DNA of 64,000 bases from WHSW01 sp033856255 (GTDB lineage: Bacteria; Actinomycetota; Thermoleophilia; Solirubrobacterales; 70-9). How positions within the stretch are numbered: position 1 is the first letter of the stretch; each line of letters opens with the position of its first letter. Shown piece by piece: positions 9,404-17,974 of the stretch. The notes beneath the pieces are model-generated. The model searched no databases, was not told the DNA's origin, and saw only the letters and a program-made list of their open reading frames with translations. The stretch covers positions 1 to 64,000 of the forward strand of contig JAWVFH010000028.1 of assembly GCA_033856255.1 (NCBI GenBank), written 5' to 3'. A program made the position numbers and the translations under genes.

Positions 9404-11043
9404 TCCTTCACTTGGCAGGACTTGCCGGCGCAGTCCTGGAGCTTCGCCAGCTTCGCCGCCAGGCCCGACTCCACGGCGGCGTAGGACGGATCGCCGGCGA
9501 GGTTGTCGAGCTCGTAGGGATCGGTCTGGCGGTCGTAGAGCTCCTTCTCACCGGTCTCGGTCCAGACGACATACGTGTAGCGGTCGGTCCGCACCCCGGT
9601 GTACGGGCGGTCCCAGCCGTTGACCGGGATCGACGGGCTGGCGAACAGCGGCGCCAGCGCCTCGATCTCGATCGCCCGCTTCGGCCGCTTGTTCGGGTTG
9701 CGGATCGTCGGCAGCAACGAGACGCCATCCATCTTCCGCCCCGCCTTCGCGTCGGCCATGTCGAGCAAGGTGGGCGCGAAGTCGATGTTGGAGACCTGGC
9801 CGTGCACGGTCTGGTTCTTCGGCACACCGGGGCCGCGGATCACCAGCGGCACCTTCAGCGCCTCCTCGTAGGGGAGGAACTTGTCGCCCGGGATCCGGTG
9901 CTCGCCCTCCAGCCAGCCGTTGTCGGAGACGAAGACGATCTCCGTGTTGTCGAGCTGATCGGTCTCCTTCAGGATCTCGACCAGGTTGCCGACGTGGTCG
10001 TCGACCGCCAGCATCGAGCCGGCGCGGCCCTCGTAGTCGAGCTGCAGCTGGGCGATCTGGGCGTCGCTCAGCGAAGGCGCCTTGGCCTGGAAGTTGGCCG
10101 ACTTGTCGGAGGTGTCGGCCTCGTTGAAGTTCGGCGGGCGGGGCAGCGTGTAGCCCGTGCTCTTCTGCTCGTAGCGAGGCGGCGGGCGCGGGTCGGGGCC
10201 CGGGCGGCCCATCAGCGTCGTCGCCACGTCCTCGCGGTGCGGCGCCGCCGGCGCCCACCAGATGAAGAAGGGCTTGCGCGACTTGCGCCCGTCCTTGACC
10301 AGGCCCTCGGTGATCTTGCCCGTGACGTCGGGCGAGTAGGACTGCGTCGTCGGGGCGCCCCAGTATGTGTACGGGGCCGGCCCGAATAGCTCCTGCAGCT
10401 TGGCCATGATCGAGCCGAGCGAATCCGGCTGATCATCGACCTCGATGATCGCGAACTGGACCAGCTTGCGGGCGAAGTCCTTGTCGCCCCAGGCCTTCAG
10501 CTTGCCGTCCATGTTCATGACGAAGTTCGAGTAGTCGTAGGCGGAGACGTCGAGCAGGCCGCGCCAGGTGTCGAAGCCGTTCGGGATCTCGCCGTGGGCG
10601 TCGAGGGCGCCGTAGCCGTTCAGCCACTTGCCGATCAGCGCAGTGTCGTAGCCGGCGTCGTCGAGCCAGGCCGGCAGGATGTTCTTGCGGTCCTTCATCC
10701 CGTACCAGCCGTAGGGGGCGAAGTTGCCCTTGACGCCGTGGTTGTGCGCGTACTGGCCGGTGATGAAGGTGGCGCGCGCGGGGCAGCAGAGCGGGAAGGA
10801 GTCGACCGCGTCGTCGAAGGTGGTGCCCTTCTTCGCCAGCAGCTTGCGCACGTTCGGCATCAGCTTCAGGTCGGCGGCGCTCATGTCGTCGGTCATCACG
10901 ACGAGGATGTTCGGCCGCCCGTCGGTGTCGGCCGAGGTCGGCCGGGCGCCGGCGTTCGCGGTCAGGCCGAGCGTCAGCGCCGCGGCCAGTGCGGTCAGCG
11001 CCACGGCGCCGCTCAGCCGATTCCGCCGCACCGTCGCGTCCAT
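9400..11043 (-). CDS. Secreted formylglycine-dependent sulfatase
   Basis: A 547-residue protein with a signal peptide (about residues 1-33). ILVVMTDD (metal-binding Asp52 and Asp53) is followed by LCCPARATFITGQ, in which Cys86-x-Pro-x-Arg is the site converted to formylglycine in type I sulfatases. The CCPxR form is usual in N-acetylglucosamine-6-sulfatase-like members. I chose ATG 11043 because it has a good GAGGAAGGA site and directly precedes the signal peptide; the longer frame would start inside the operator. Cleavage of a sulfate ester outside the cell is known of the family; the substrate is unknown. The promoter faces a TetR gene across a palindrome. Confidence 0.9.
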   Translation of the reverse strand: MDATVRRNRLSGAVALTALAAALTLGLTANAGARPTSADTDGRPNILVVMTDDMSAADLKLMPNVRKLLAKKGTTFDDAVDSFPLCCPARATFITGQYAHNHGVKGNFAPYGWYGMKDRKNILPAWLDDAGYDTALIGKWLNGYGALDAHGEIPNGFDTWRGLLDVSAYDYSNFVMNMDGKLKAWGDKDFARKLVQFAIIEVDDQPDSLGSIMAKLQELFGPAPYTYWGAPTTQSYSPDVTGKITEGLVKDGRKSRKPFFIWWAPAAPHREDVATTLMGRPGPDPRPPPRYEQKSTGYTLPRPPNFNEADTSDKSANFQAKAPSLSDAQIAQLQLDYEGRAGSMLAVDDHVGNLVEILKETDQLDNTEIVFVSDNGWLEGEHRIPGDKFLPYEEALKVPLVIRGPGVPKNQTVHGQVSNIDFAPTLLDMADAKAGRKMDGVSLLPTIRNPNKRPKRAIEIEALAPLFASPSIPVNGWDRPYTGVRTDRYTYVVWTETGEKELYDRQTDPYELDNLAGDPSYAAVESGLAAKLAKLQDCAGKSCQVKE

Positions 11044-11087
11044 CTCTCGTCCTTCCTCTCGCAGCCGATTCCGGCCGACCGTAACAG

Positions 11088-11106
11088 AGTGTGTCACACT
11101 GTGTCA
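11088..11106. promoter_or_regulatory. Probable TetR operator in the sulfatase/TetR divergent promoter
   Basis: A perfect inverted repeat, AGTGTG-T-CACACT (11088-11100), overlaps a direct repeat TGTGTCA at 11090 and 11100 (10-base period, one helical turn). Read on the minus strand the region also contains TTGACA (11107-11102), a consensus -35 for the sulfatase gene, so bound repressor would cover it. Confidence 0.6.
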
Positions 11107-11115
11107 ACTCAGCCG

Positions 11116-11727
11116 ATGGCCGCGACACCAAAGACAAGAACACGCGAGAGCCGCGAACGGAGCCGTCAGCGGATCATCGAGGCCGCGACCGAGCTGGTCC
11201 GTGAGCGCTCCTACGCCGAGCTCAACGTCGGCGAGATCATGGAGCGGGCCGGGATCGGCCGGACGATCTTCTACCGCCACTTCGACGACCTCGGCGACCT
11301 CCTGTTGCGCGCGGGACGCGAGGCGATCGACGAGCTGCTCACGGCCCAGCTCGCGCTCGCCCAGACGCGCGTCGCCACGGGTCCCGAAGACATCCGCAGG
11401 GCGATCGAGCTCCCGGTCCTCGTCTACAGCCGCCACGGCCCGCTGTTGCGCGCCGTCGCCGAGGCGGCCGCCGCCGATCCCGGCCTCACGCCCGAGCAGG
11501 CGGCGATCCGGCGGCGCTTCGACGAGCTGGTCGCCGATGCGCTGCACAGGTCAGACGCCGGCGGGAACGGCGGGTTCGCCGACGTGATGGAGACGGCCCA
11601 CGCCCTCAACCTGCTGAACGAGAGCTACCTGCTCGAGGCCTTCGGCGGGGAGCAGCGGGTCAGCACCGAGTCCGCGGTCAGCACCCTGACGGAGATCTGG
11701 GCCGCGGTCCTGGACAGCCGAGGATGA
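11116..11727 (+). CDS. TetR-family transcriptional regulator
   Basis: A 203-residue protein. An N-terminal helix-turn-helix (about residues 12-58, with IGRTIFYRHFDDLGDLL) is followed by a helical ligand domain. The ATG at 11116 places the reading frame 72 bases from the divergent sulfatase start, leaving room for the palindromic operator at 11088-11106. The last codons overlap the next gene (ATGA), so the regulator and the propeller-like protein are one operon. It probably represses itself and the sulfatase operon; the ligand is unknown. Confidence 0.88.
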   Translation: MAATPKTRTRESRERSRQRIIEAATELVRERSYAELNVGEIMERAGIGRTIFYRHFDDLGDLLLRAGREAIDELLTAQLALAQTRVATGPEDIRRAIELPVLVYSRHGPLLRAVAEAAAADPGLTPEQAAIRRRFDELVADALHRSDAGGNGGFADVMETAHALNLLNESYLLEAFGGEQRVSTESAVSTLTEIWAAVLDSRG

Positions 11728-13079
11728 CCGGGGCCTACTGGCCCGGAACCTGGACCTGCGAGGACGGCGGGCCGCGGCGCTGGGGGTCGGCGGCGGGCCA
11801 GCCCGGGCTCGGCATCCGGCCCGGCGAGCGGCTCGAGGTGGCGGCGGTCAAGGACGCCTTCGCCACCGACCTGCTCGTCCGCCGCGACCCGGGCGAGCTG
11901 TACGCGCTTCGTCACGGGATCCCGATCCGCGGCATCCAGTCGACGCCGGTCGAGGGGTGGGTCGAGCGCCTGGACCCCGAGACGCTGGCGGTAACCGCGT
12001 CGACCCCGCGACTGCCCGGCGGCGCGTACTGGCCCGGCGGAATCGCCGCGCACGCGAACGGCGACCTGCACATGGTGTTCGGCCGCTGGGCTCACCGGCT
12101 GAGCGCCGGCCTCGAGGTCCTCGCCTCGCACCGGCTGCCCGTCCCCAGGCCCCACAACTCGTTCGTCGTCCTCGACGGCGGCGAGCTGGTGACCAAGGAC
12201 TGCGACGCCCCGGCGGGCCGCGAGCCCTCGACCGTCTCGGTTCTGGACCCGCAGACGCTGTTGCCGGTCGCCCCGCCCCTGCGGCTGGGAGAGCCATCGA
12301 TCGCCCGCCTCTCCTCCGACGGCGAGAGCGTGATCGCGGTCGGGACCACGGTCGTGTACCGCCTGCGACTCGACCGCGACGCCGGACGGCTGACGATCGA
12401 CGATGCCTGGCGTCCCAGCTACGGCCCGGAGCCCGAGCGCAGCTTCGGCTGGGACCCGGTGATCACCGACGAGCACGTCCTCTGGATGGACAACGGCCGA
12501 AACCACGTCGACCGGACGATGGTCGGCAGCGGCGACCAGGCGAGCCCGCTGCGGCTGTGGTGGGCGCGCCACGACGACGGCGCGGTGCGCTCGGTCGAGA
12601 TCAGCGGGCTCCCCTACGGCACCGAGTCGAACCCGCCCGCCTGGGATCCTGAGCGGCGGATCGTCGTCGCCTACGACTCCGGCAACGCGGTCGTCCGGGC
12701 CTGGACGATGAGCGGCGACGAGCTCGAGCCGCTGTGGCGGCGCGACGGCCTTGCCCACGCCTGCCACCTGATCCACTACCCCGACACGCGCGAGCTCGTC
12801 GTCGGCGACTGGCGCGACCTCGCCGCGCTGCGCAGACCGTCGGTCCGGCCGCTGGTCAGCCGCGCCAGCGCGCTGTTGGCGCGCTCCGCCCTGGCCCGCC
12901 GCTCTTCACTCGGTGCCGGCAGCGACCAGCTCGTCGTGCTCGACCTCGACACCGGCGCCGAGAAGGCGTGCGTCTCGGTCCCCTCGCCCTCGCAGGGCTT
13001 CCTCTTCCCCGCCCCCGGCTTCGGTCGCGACGTCTACTACCAGTCGCTGACCACGATCGTCCGCGTCGCCGTCAGCTGA
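11724..13079 (+). CDS. Predicted beta-propeller-like protein, unknown function
   Basis: A 451-residue protein without a clear signal peptide. Repeating strand-rich units (for example RLDPETLAVTASTPRLPGG, VSVLDPQTLLPVAPPLRLG, VLDLDTGAEKACVSVPSPS) suggest a WD/YVTN-like propeller of six or seven blades. It starts in an ATGA overlap with the TetR gene and overlaps the convergent hydrolase by 8 bases. The conserved His and Asp clusters (CHLIHYPDTRELVVGDW) could form an active site, as in carotenoid-oxygenase or lactonase propellers, but I cannot assign one. Confidence 0.6.
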   Translation: MTGAYWPGTWTCEDGGPRRWGSAAGQPGLGIRPGERLEVAAVKDAFATDLLVRRDPGELYALRHGIPIRGIQSTPVEGWVERLDPETLAVTASTPRLPGGAYWPGGIAAHANGDLHMVFGRWAHRLSAGLEVLASHRLPVPRPHNSFVVLDGGELVTKDCDAPAGREPSTVSVLDPQTLLPVAPPLRLGEPSIARLSSDGESVIAVGTTVVYRLRLDRDAGRLTIDDAWRPSYGPEPERSFGWDPVITDEHVLWMDNGRNHVDRTMVGSGDQASPLRLWWARHDDGAVRSVEISGLPYGTESNPPAWDPERRIVVAYDSGNAVVRAWTMSGDELEPLWRRDGLAHACHLIHYPDTRELVVGDWRDLAALRRPSVRPLVSRASALLARSALARRSSLGAGSDQLVVLDLDTGAEKACVSVPSPSQGFLFPAPGFGRDVYYQSLTTIVRVAVS

Positions 13080-13950
13080 GCAGCGCAGCGTCGAGCGCCG
13101 CGGCGATCGCCTCGGGCCGCTCGAGCTGCGGGTAGTGCCCGAGGCCGGCGAGCCGCTCGACCGGCGCCGCCGGGCGCAGCTCGATCACCGCCTCGAGCAC
13201 GGCGACCGTGGCCACCGGGTCCTCCACTCCCCAGGCGAAGCTCAGGGACCCCTCCCAGTCGCGGATCGCCCCGTGCCAGCGCTCCACGTACTGCTCGCGC
13301 TCGTCTTGGTAATGGATCAGCCGGTGGCCGAGCGTGCGGCCGCCGTTGTGGCAGATCAGGGACCACTGGTCGGCGGCCTCCTCGTCGCTCAGGGGATGGG
13401 CCGGCGAGAAGACGCCGCCGAACTGCTGGCGGAACGCCCGCTCGTTGCTGAGCCGCGCGAACAGGCCGCCGAGGCGGCCGCGCAGCAGCCTCTGGCCCAG
13501 GGTCAGGCTGGCGCGGTCGAGCACGATGCTGCCGTTGAAGAGCATCGCCCCGGCGAGCTCGAAGGGCAGGCCGCCGTCGAGGTCGCGGGCCAGCAGCTCG
13601 GTGGCGACCGAGGTGCCCATGTCGTGGGCGACGATGAACACCGGCCGCCCGCCGCCGTGGCGGCCGACCAGCTCCTCGACCAGGTCGGCCTGCCAGAAGA
13701 GGCTGTAGACATGGTCGCGCGGCTTCTCCGAGAGCCCGAAGCCGAGGAAGTCGAAGGTCAGCACGGCGCGATCCGGCTCGTGGGCGAGCAGCGCCCGCCA
13801 GTCGTACGAGCTCGACGGGAACCCGTGCAGGAGCACGAGCAGCGCGCCCGGCCCGTCGCGCTCGAAGACGTGGATCGCCCGGCCGCGGAAATCCTCGCTG
13901 CCGCCCTGGGAGCGCCATTCGCGCACCGCTGGTGTGAGGCCGAGAGTCAC
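13072..13950 (-). CDS. Alpha/beta hydrolase, epoxide hydrolase/dehalogenase-like
   Basis: About 292 residues. LLHGFPSSSYDW is the oxyanion motif, and HDMGTSVATEL carries an Asp nucleophile of the haloalkane dehalogenase/epoxide hydrolase type. The family's tryptophan or histidine after that Asp is replaced by Met. GLGHYPQLERP contains the catalytic His. The start is uncertain: GTG 13950 is the first plausible codon, with GTG 13926 as alternative; the longer frame upstream is the antisense of the LmeA-like gene. Only 19 bases separate the divergent starts. Substrate unknown. Confidence 0.78.
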   Translation of the reverse strand: MTLGLTPAVREWRSQGGSEDFRGRAIHVFERDGPGALLVLLHGFPSSSYDWRALLAHEPDRAVLTFDFLGFGLSEKPRDHVYSLFWQADLVEELVGRHGGGRPVFIVAHDMGTSVATELLARDLDGGLPFELAGAMLFNGSIVLDRASLTLGQRLLRGRLGGLFARLSNERAFRQQFGGVFSPAHPLSDEEAADQWSLICHNGGRTLGHRLIHYQDEREQYVERWHGAIRDWEGSLSFAWGVEDPVATVAVLEAVIELRPAAPVERLAGLGHYPQLERPEAIAAALDAALLS

Positions 13951-13969
13951 GGCCTGCCAAGCTTCCCTG

Positions 13970-14590
13970 ATGTCGCGTTCTCGATGGGGGCTGGTCGTGG
14001 CCGGCGTCTTCGTCTTCCTCTTCGTCGCCGGGCAGATCCTGATCCCGGGCCTCGGGGAGCGCCAGGTCGAGGAGCGGCTCACCGCGGGCGGCGGCTCGGC
14101 CGACGTCACCCTCGGCGCCTTCCCCGCCGCCCGGCTGCTGTTCGGCGACGGCGAGCGGCTCGAGGTCACCGCTGACGACCTCAACCTGGCGCTCGATCGC
14201 CAGGACCGGGTGTTCGACGATCTCGACGGGTTCACGCTCGTCGACGTCTCGATCTCGAACTCGACCGCCGGCCCGTTCAGGCTGGCCAGCTTCAAGCTCC
14301 ATCGCGACGGCGCCGGCCCCTATGACCTGACCGCGACGGGATCGACCTCGCCGAGCTCCCTGGTCGACTACGGGGTCCGGGGGCTCGAGATTCCGGGCGG
14401 CGACATCGCGGACCTCGCCCTCAACCTGCTCGGGATCGACACCAACGTCGAGGTGCCGATCGACCTCGACATGCAGCTCACCTCCGACGACGGCCGCGTC
14501 CAGGTCGTCTCCGGCGGCGGCACGGTCGCCGGCCTCCCCACCGGCCCGCTCGCCGAGCTGCTGACGAGCGCGATCGTCGTGAACCTTTAG
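13970..14590 (+). CDS. LmeA-like phospholipid-binding protein (DUF2993)
   Basis: A 206-residue protein with an N-terminal membrane anchor (RWGLVVAGVFVFLFVAGQIL), then GLGERQVEERL and a strand-rich domain ending GLPTGPLAELLTSAIVVNL. This is the layout of DUF2993, whose mycobacterial member LmeA binds phospholipids in the periplasm and supports lipomannan maturation. I expect an envelope role here. The ATG at 13970 directly precedes the anchor. No operon partner: the upstream gene is divergent and the next gene starts 71 bases later. Confidence 0.75.
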   Translation: MSRSRWGLVVAGVFVFLFVAGQILIPGLGERQVEERLTAGGGSADVTLGAFPAARLLFGDGERLEVTADDLNLALDRQDRVFDDLDGFTLVDVSISNSTAGPFRLASFKLHRDGAGPYDLTATGSTSPSSLVDYGVRGLEIPGGDIADLALNLLGIDTNVEVPIDLDMQLTSDDGRVQVVSGGGTVAGLPTGPLAELLTSAIVVNL

Positions 14591-14661
14591 ACACTCGACT
14601 CCCGGGAAGCGGCCACATCTGGCGCGCCCGGCCTGCGCCGCCGCCGGCGAACCTTGGGCCC

Positions 14662-15576
14662 ATGCCCGAACCAATCGGTTTCGCGTCCAACGGTCGGACA
14701 CCAGACCGATCAGTTCGGGTTCGGCGGGTGGCGGCGCTGGCTGAGCGGCAGGACGGCGTGATCAGCCGCGGCCAATTACGCGCATGCGGCGTGTCGGACA
14801 CCGACATCGCCAGGTGGCACCGCGACAGCCGCCTTCACCGCCTTCACCCAGCCGTCTACGCCCTCGGCCACACTGCCCTGGGAATCCGCGGAAGCATCTT
14901 CGCCGCCCTCCTCTACGCCGGTCCCGAGTCGGCCCTCAGCCACCAGACGGCCGCCTGGCTCTGGAAGCTCATCCCCACCCGGCCCAACCGCGTCCACGTC
15001 ACCACGCCCCGCGACCGGACCTCGATCGAGGCCATCGCGGTCCACCGGGCCTCGGTCAGGGTGGTGCGCCGCGACTGCTTTCCGGTCACCAGCCTCCCCC
15101 GCACGCTCCTGCACCTCGCCGCGACGATGCCGTTCGCCGGCCTGCGCCGCGCGCTCGCCGAGGCGGACTTCCTCCGCCTTCTCGATCCGAGCGCCGTGAC
15201 CGCCGAGCTCGGCCGCGGCCGCAAGGGATCGGCGGCGCTCCGCAAGGCCCTCACCCTCCATCTGCCCGAGCTCGCCAGCGCGAACGAGGGTGTCGAGGAA
15301 GCGTTCCTGCTCCTCTGCGAACGGGCCGGGATCCCGATCCCCGGCGTCAACGTCTACGCCCAGGGGTTCAAGGTCGACTGCCTCTGGCACGCCGAGCGCC
15401 TGATCGTCGAGCTCGACAGCCAACTTGCCCACGGCCATGCGACCGCGGTCAAGCGCGACCGCCATCGCGATCTCATGTTGCGGCGAGCCGCCTACAAGGT
15501 CCGCCGCTACACCTGGAATCAGGTTGTCGACGAACCCGACGCCGTGGTCGAGGACCTACGGGCCGCCCTCGGCTAG
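14662..15576 (+). CDS. AbiEi-type antitoxin-like domain plus DUF559 endonuclease-like domain
   Basis: A 304-residue protein. Residues 25-100 match the AbiEi antitoxin-type N-terminal winged helix (LAERQDGVISRGQLRACGV, then HPAVYALG). The C-terminal third (VDCLWHAERLIVELDSQLAHGH, then RDRHRDLMLRRAAYKVRRYTW) has the Asp...Glu-x-Asp core of the Vsr/DUF559 restriction-endonuclease fold. No AbiEii toxin partner is adjacent, so this is more likely one of the orphan copies common in actinomycetes than a working toxin-antitoxin pair. It overlaps the convergent MMPL gene by 21 bases. Confidence 0.75.
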   Translation: MPEPIGFASNGRTPDRSVRVRRVAALAERQDGVISRGQLRACGVSDTDIARWHRDSRLHRLHPAVYALGHTALGIRGSIFAALLYAGPESALSHQTAAWLWKLIPTRPNRVHVTTPRDRTSIEAIAVHRASVRVVRRDCFPVTSLPRTLLHLAATMPFAGLRRALAEADFLRLLDPSAVTAELGRGRKGSAALRKALTLHLPELASANEGVEEAFLLLCERAGIPIPGVNVYAQGFKVDCLWHAERLIVELDSQLAHGHATAVKRDRHRDLMLRRAAYKVRRYTWNQVVDEPDAVVEDLRAALG

Positions 15577-17970
15577 CTCGGCGTCCCGCCGCTGGAAATA
15601 TTCCTCGCCCTCGATCCCGAGCCGCGGCATGTGGCGCTCGATCGGGCCGGGCAGGAACCAGGTCGCGCGGCCGACCAGCAGCATCAGCGCCGGCAGGATC
15701 AGGGTCACGATCAGCGCGTCGACCGCGACCGCGGCCGCCAAGCCGACGCCGAACTGCTTCACGGTCGGGTCGCCGCTGATGATGAAGCTGGAGAAGACGA
15801 GGACCATGATCGAGGCGGCCGCGATGATCACCCGGATCGCCCGCCCGAGACCGCTGATGATCGCCCGGCGGTGGTCGCCGTGGAGCTCGTTCTCCTCCGA
15901 GACCCGGGTGAGCAGGAAGACCGTGTAGTCGGTCGAGAGGCCGAAGAGGATCGCGAACATCATCAGCGGCACGAAGCTGACGATCGGCACCGCGTGGTCG
16001 AGCCCGAGCAGCTCGACACCCCAGCCCTTCTGGAAGATCGCGACCAGGATCCCGTAGGCGGCGGCGACCGCGAGCAGGTTCATCGCCGCCGCCAGCAGCG
16101 GCACCACCATCGTCCTGAAGGCCAGCGTCAGCAGCAGGATGCTGAGCCCGACGATGATGAGGATCACGAGCGGAAGCTTCTCGCCGATCTTCGTCGCCAG
16201 GTCGATGTTGCCGGCCGTCGTGCCGCCGATGTAGGCGGTCATCTCGGTGCCCTCGAGCGCCTTCGGGACGACGTCGTCGCGGAGGTTCTCGACCAGGTCC
16301 TGGGTGCGCACGGCCGAAGGCGCCGACTTCGGCACCGCGGTGTAGGCGGCCGCCGTGTTGGCTCCGTTCAGGGTCGGTTGCGAGACGAGGTCGACGTCGT
16401 CGGCCTGCTTGATCTTCGTCTGCAGCTTGACCAGCCGCGGGTCCGACGCGGGCGACTTCAGGAACTCCTTCTGCTGCTGGGTCTGCTCCTGTGATGCCTG
16501 GCTCGGTCCCTGGGCCTCGACTTGCTGCGTCGCCTGCTGCTGAGCCTCCTCCTGGGGCACCCCCTCCGCCACCAGCTGCTCGGTCAGCTGCGTGATCTGC
16601 TGCTGGGCCTGGTCCTGCTGCTGCTGCTCGGAGGCCTCGAGCTGGTTCAGCGACTTCTGATCGTTCTGGGCCGGCGGCTTGACGTCGACCGCGACCAGCA
16701 GGGGGCCGTTGTAGCCGACCCCGAAGCCCTCGTCGAGGGCGTCGTAGGCCTGGCGGATCGTGGTCGAGGTCGGCATCTGGCCGTTGTCCTGGGCGCCCAG
16801 GTTGATCTGCAGGACCGGGATCGAGAGCACCAGCAGGACGACGATCCCGGCGAGCGCGGCGATCAGCGGGTGGCGCCCGATCCCCTCCGCCCAGCGCGCC
16901 CAGCCGTTCGGATTGGAGGGGTCGAGCTCGCCCTCCTCCGGCACCTTGCGCACCCGCAGCGAGTTGATCCGCGGGCCGAGCAGGCTGAGGCCGGCGGGCA
17001 GCATCGTCAGCGAGGCGACGATCACCACGGCGACGGCGATCGCCGCCGAGTAGCCGAGCTCCCGCACCTGCGGGATGCCGCCGAAGTAGAGGCAGAGCAG
17101 CGAGATCACCACGGTGCTGCCGGCGAACAGCACCGCGCCGCCGGAGGTCGCGACGGCCCGCGCGACGGCCTCCCTGTGATCCATGCCGCCGTCGAACAGC
17201 GCCCGGTAGCGGCTGACGATGAACAGCGAGTAGTCGACGCCGACCCCGAGGCCGAGCATGATCGCGAGGGTCGGGGCAATCGAGGGAACCGCGATCGCGG
17301 CCCCGAGCACGCCGATCAGGCCGAGACCGGAGAAGACACCCACCAGCGCCGTCGTGATCGGCATCACCATCGAGAGCACCGTGCCGAGCACGAAGACGAG
17401 CACGATCATCGCCGCGACGATGCCGACGATCTCGCTCAGCCGGGTGCTCGGCGAGGACAGCTGCGAGCCCAGGTAGCCGCCGGCCGAGACCGCGAGCCCG
17501 GCGTCGCCGGCGGGAGCGGTCTCGTCGAACACCGACTCGGCCGCCTCGTCGTCGAGGTCGCCGCTGCCGAGCGTGAGGTTGGTGCTGATGATCCCGAGCG
17601 TGTCGTGCTCGGCGAGCGAGGTCGCGCCCTCGCTCGAGAGCGGGCTGACCACGCTGCGCACGTACTGGTTCGCCTTCAGCGCGTCGACGGTCTTCTCGAC
17701 CGCCGTCTTGTTGGCGCCCTCGGTCAGCTTCCCCGATTTCGACTGGACCACGATCGGGACCGAGCCGTTGGCCTGCGAGGGCAACTTCTGCTCCAGCAGG
17801 TTGGTGGCCGCGGTCGAGTCCGAGCCGGGGATCGTCGTGTCATCGGAGGTCGGGCGCCCGGCGCCGTTGGCGGCTAGCGAGATCGCGACCGCGAACACGA
17901 TCCAGACGGCGAACACGATCCGCGCGTGGCGGGTGCAGAAGCCGCCGAGGCAGTAGAGCGGCCCCGTCAT
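15556..17970 (-). CDS. MMPL/RND-family membrane transporter with Gln-rich loop
   Basis: An 804-residue protein with the RND/MMPL layout: one helix, a large outer loop, five or six helices, a second outer loop, then the remaining helices. The GVDYSLFIVSRYR and GLSTDYTVFLLTRV segments are the proton-relay motifs. The second outer loop carries an unusual Gln-rich, coiled-coil-like stretch (coding bases about 16440-16680). The family exports lipids or hydrophobic compounds. I chose ATG 17970 because the longer start would overlap the upstream gene and adds no hydrophobic sequence. The upstream metallohydrolase stop is 4 bases away, so cotranscription is likely. Confidence 0.87.
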   Translation of the reverse strand: MTGPLYCLGGFCTRHARIVFAVWIVFAVAISLAANGAGRPTSDDTTIPGSDSTAATNLLEQKLPSQANGSVPIVVQSKSGKLTEGANKTAVEKTVDALKANQYVRSVVSPLSSEGATSLAEHDTLGIISTNLTLGSGDLDDEAAESVFDETAPAGDAGLAVSAGGYLGSQLSSPSTRLSEIVGIVAAMIVLVFVLGTVLSMVMPITTALVGVFSGLGLIGVLGAAIAVPSIAPTLAIMLGLGVGVDYSLFIVSRYRALFDGGMDHREAVARAVATSGGAVLFAGSTVVISLLCLYFGGIPQVRELGYSAAIAVAVVIVASLTMLPAGLSLLGPRINSLRVRKVPEEGELDPSNPNGWARWAEGIGRHPLIAALAGIVVLLVLSIPVLQINLGAQDNGQMPTSTTIRQAYDALDEGFGVGYNGPLLVAVDVKPPAQNDQKSLNQLEASEQQQQDQAQQQITQLTEQLVAEGVPQEEAQQQATQQVEAQGPSQASQEQTQQQKEFLKSPASDPRLVKLQTKIKQADDVDLVSQPTLNGANTAAAYTAVPKSAPSAVRTQDLVENLRDDVVPKALEGTEMTAYIGGTTAGNIDLATKIGEKLPLVILIIVGLSILLLTLAFRTMVVPLLAAAMNLLAVAAAYGILVAIFQKGWGVELLGLDHAVPIVSFVPLMMFAILFGLSTDYTVFLLTRVSEENELHGDHRRAIISGLGRAIRVIIAAASIMVLVFSSFIISGDPTVKQFGVGLAAAVAVDALIVTLILPALMLLVGRATWFLPGPIERHMPRLGIEGEEYFQRRDAELAEGGP

Positions 17971-17974
17971 CGAA

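Noticed and set aside
14662..15576. A full AbiE toxin-antitoxin system
   Set aside because: No AbiEii nucleotidyltransferase is next to it; the C-terminal part is a DUF559 nuclease-like fold instead.
16467..17877. Plus-strand open frames of 287 and 451 codons
   Set aside because: They are antisense to the MMPL gene; their products are low-complexity Asp/Arg/Leu sequence.
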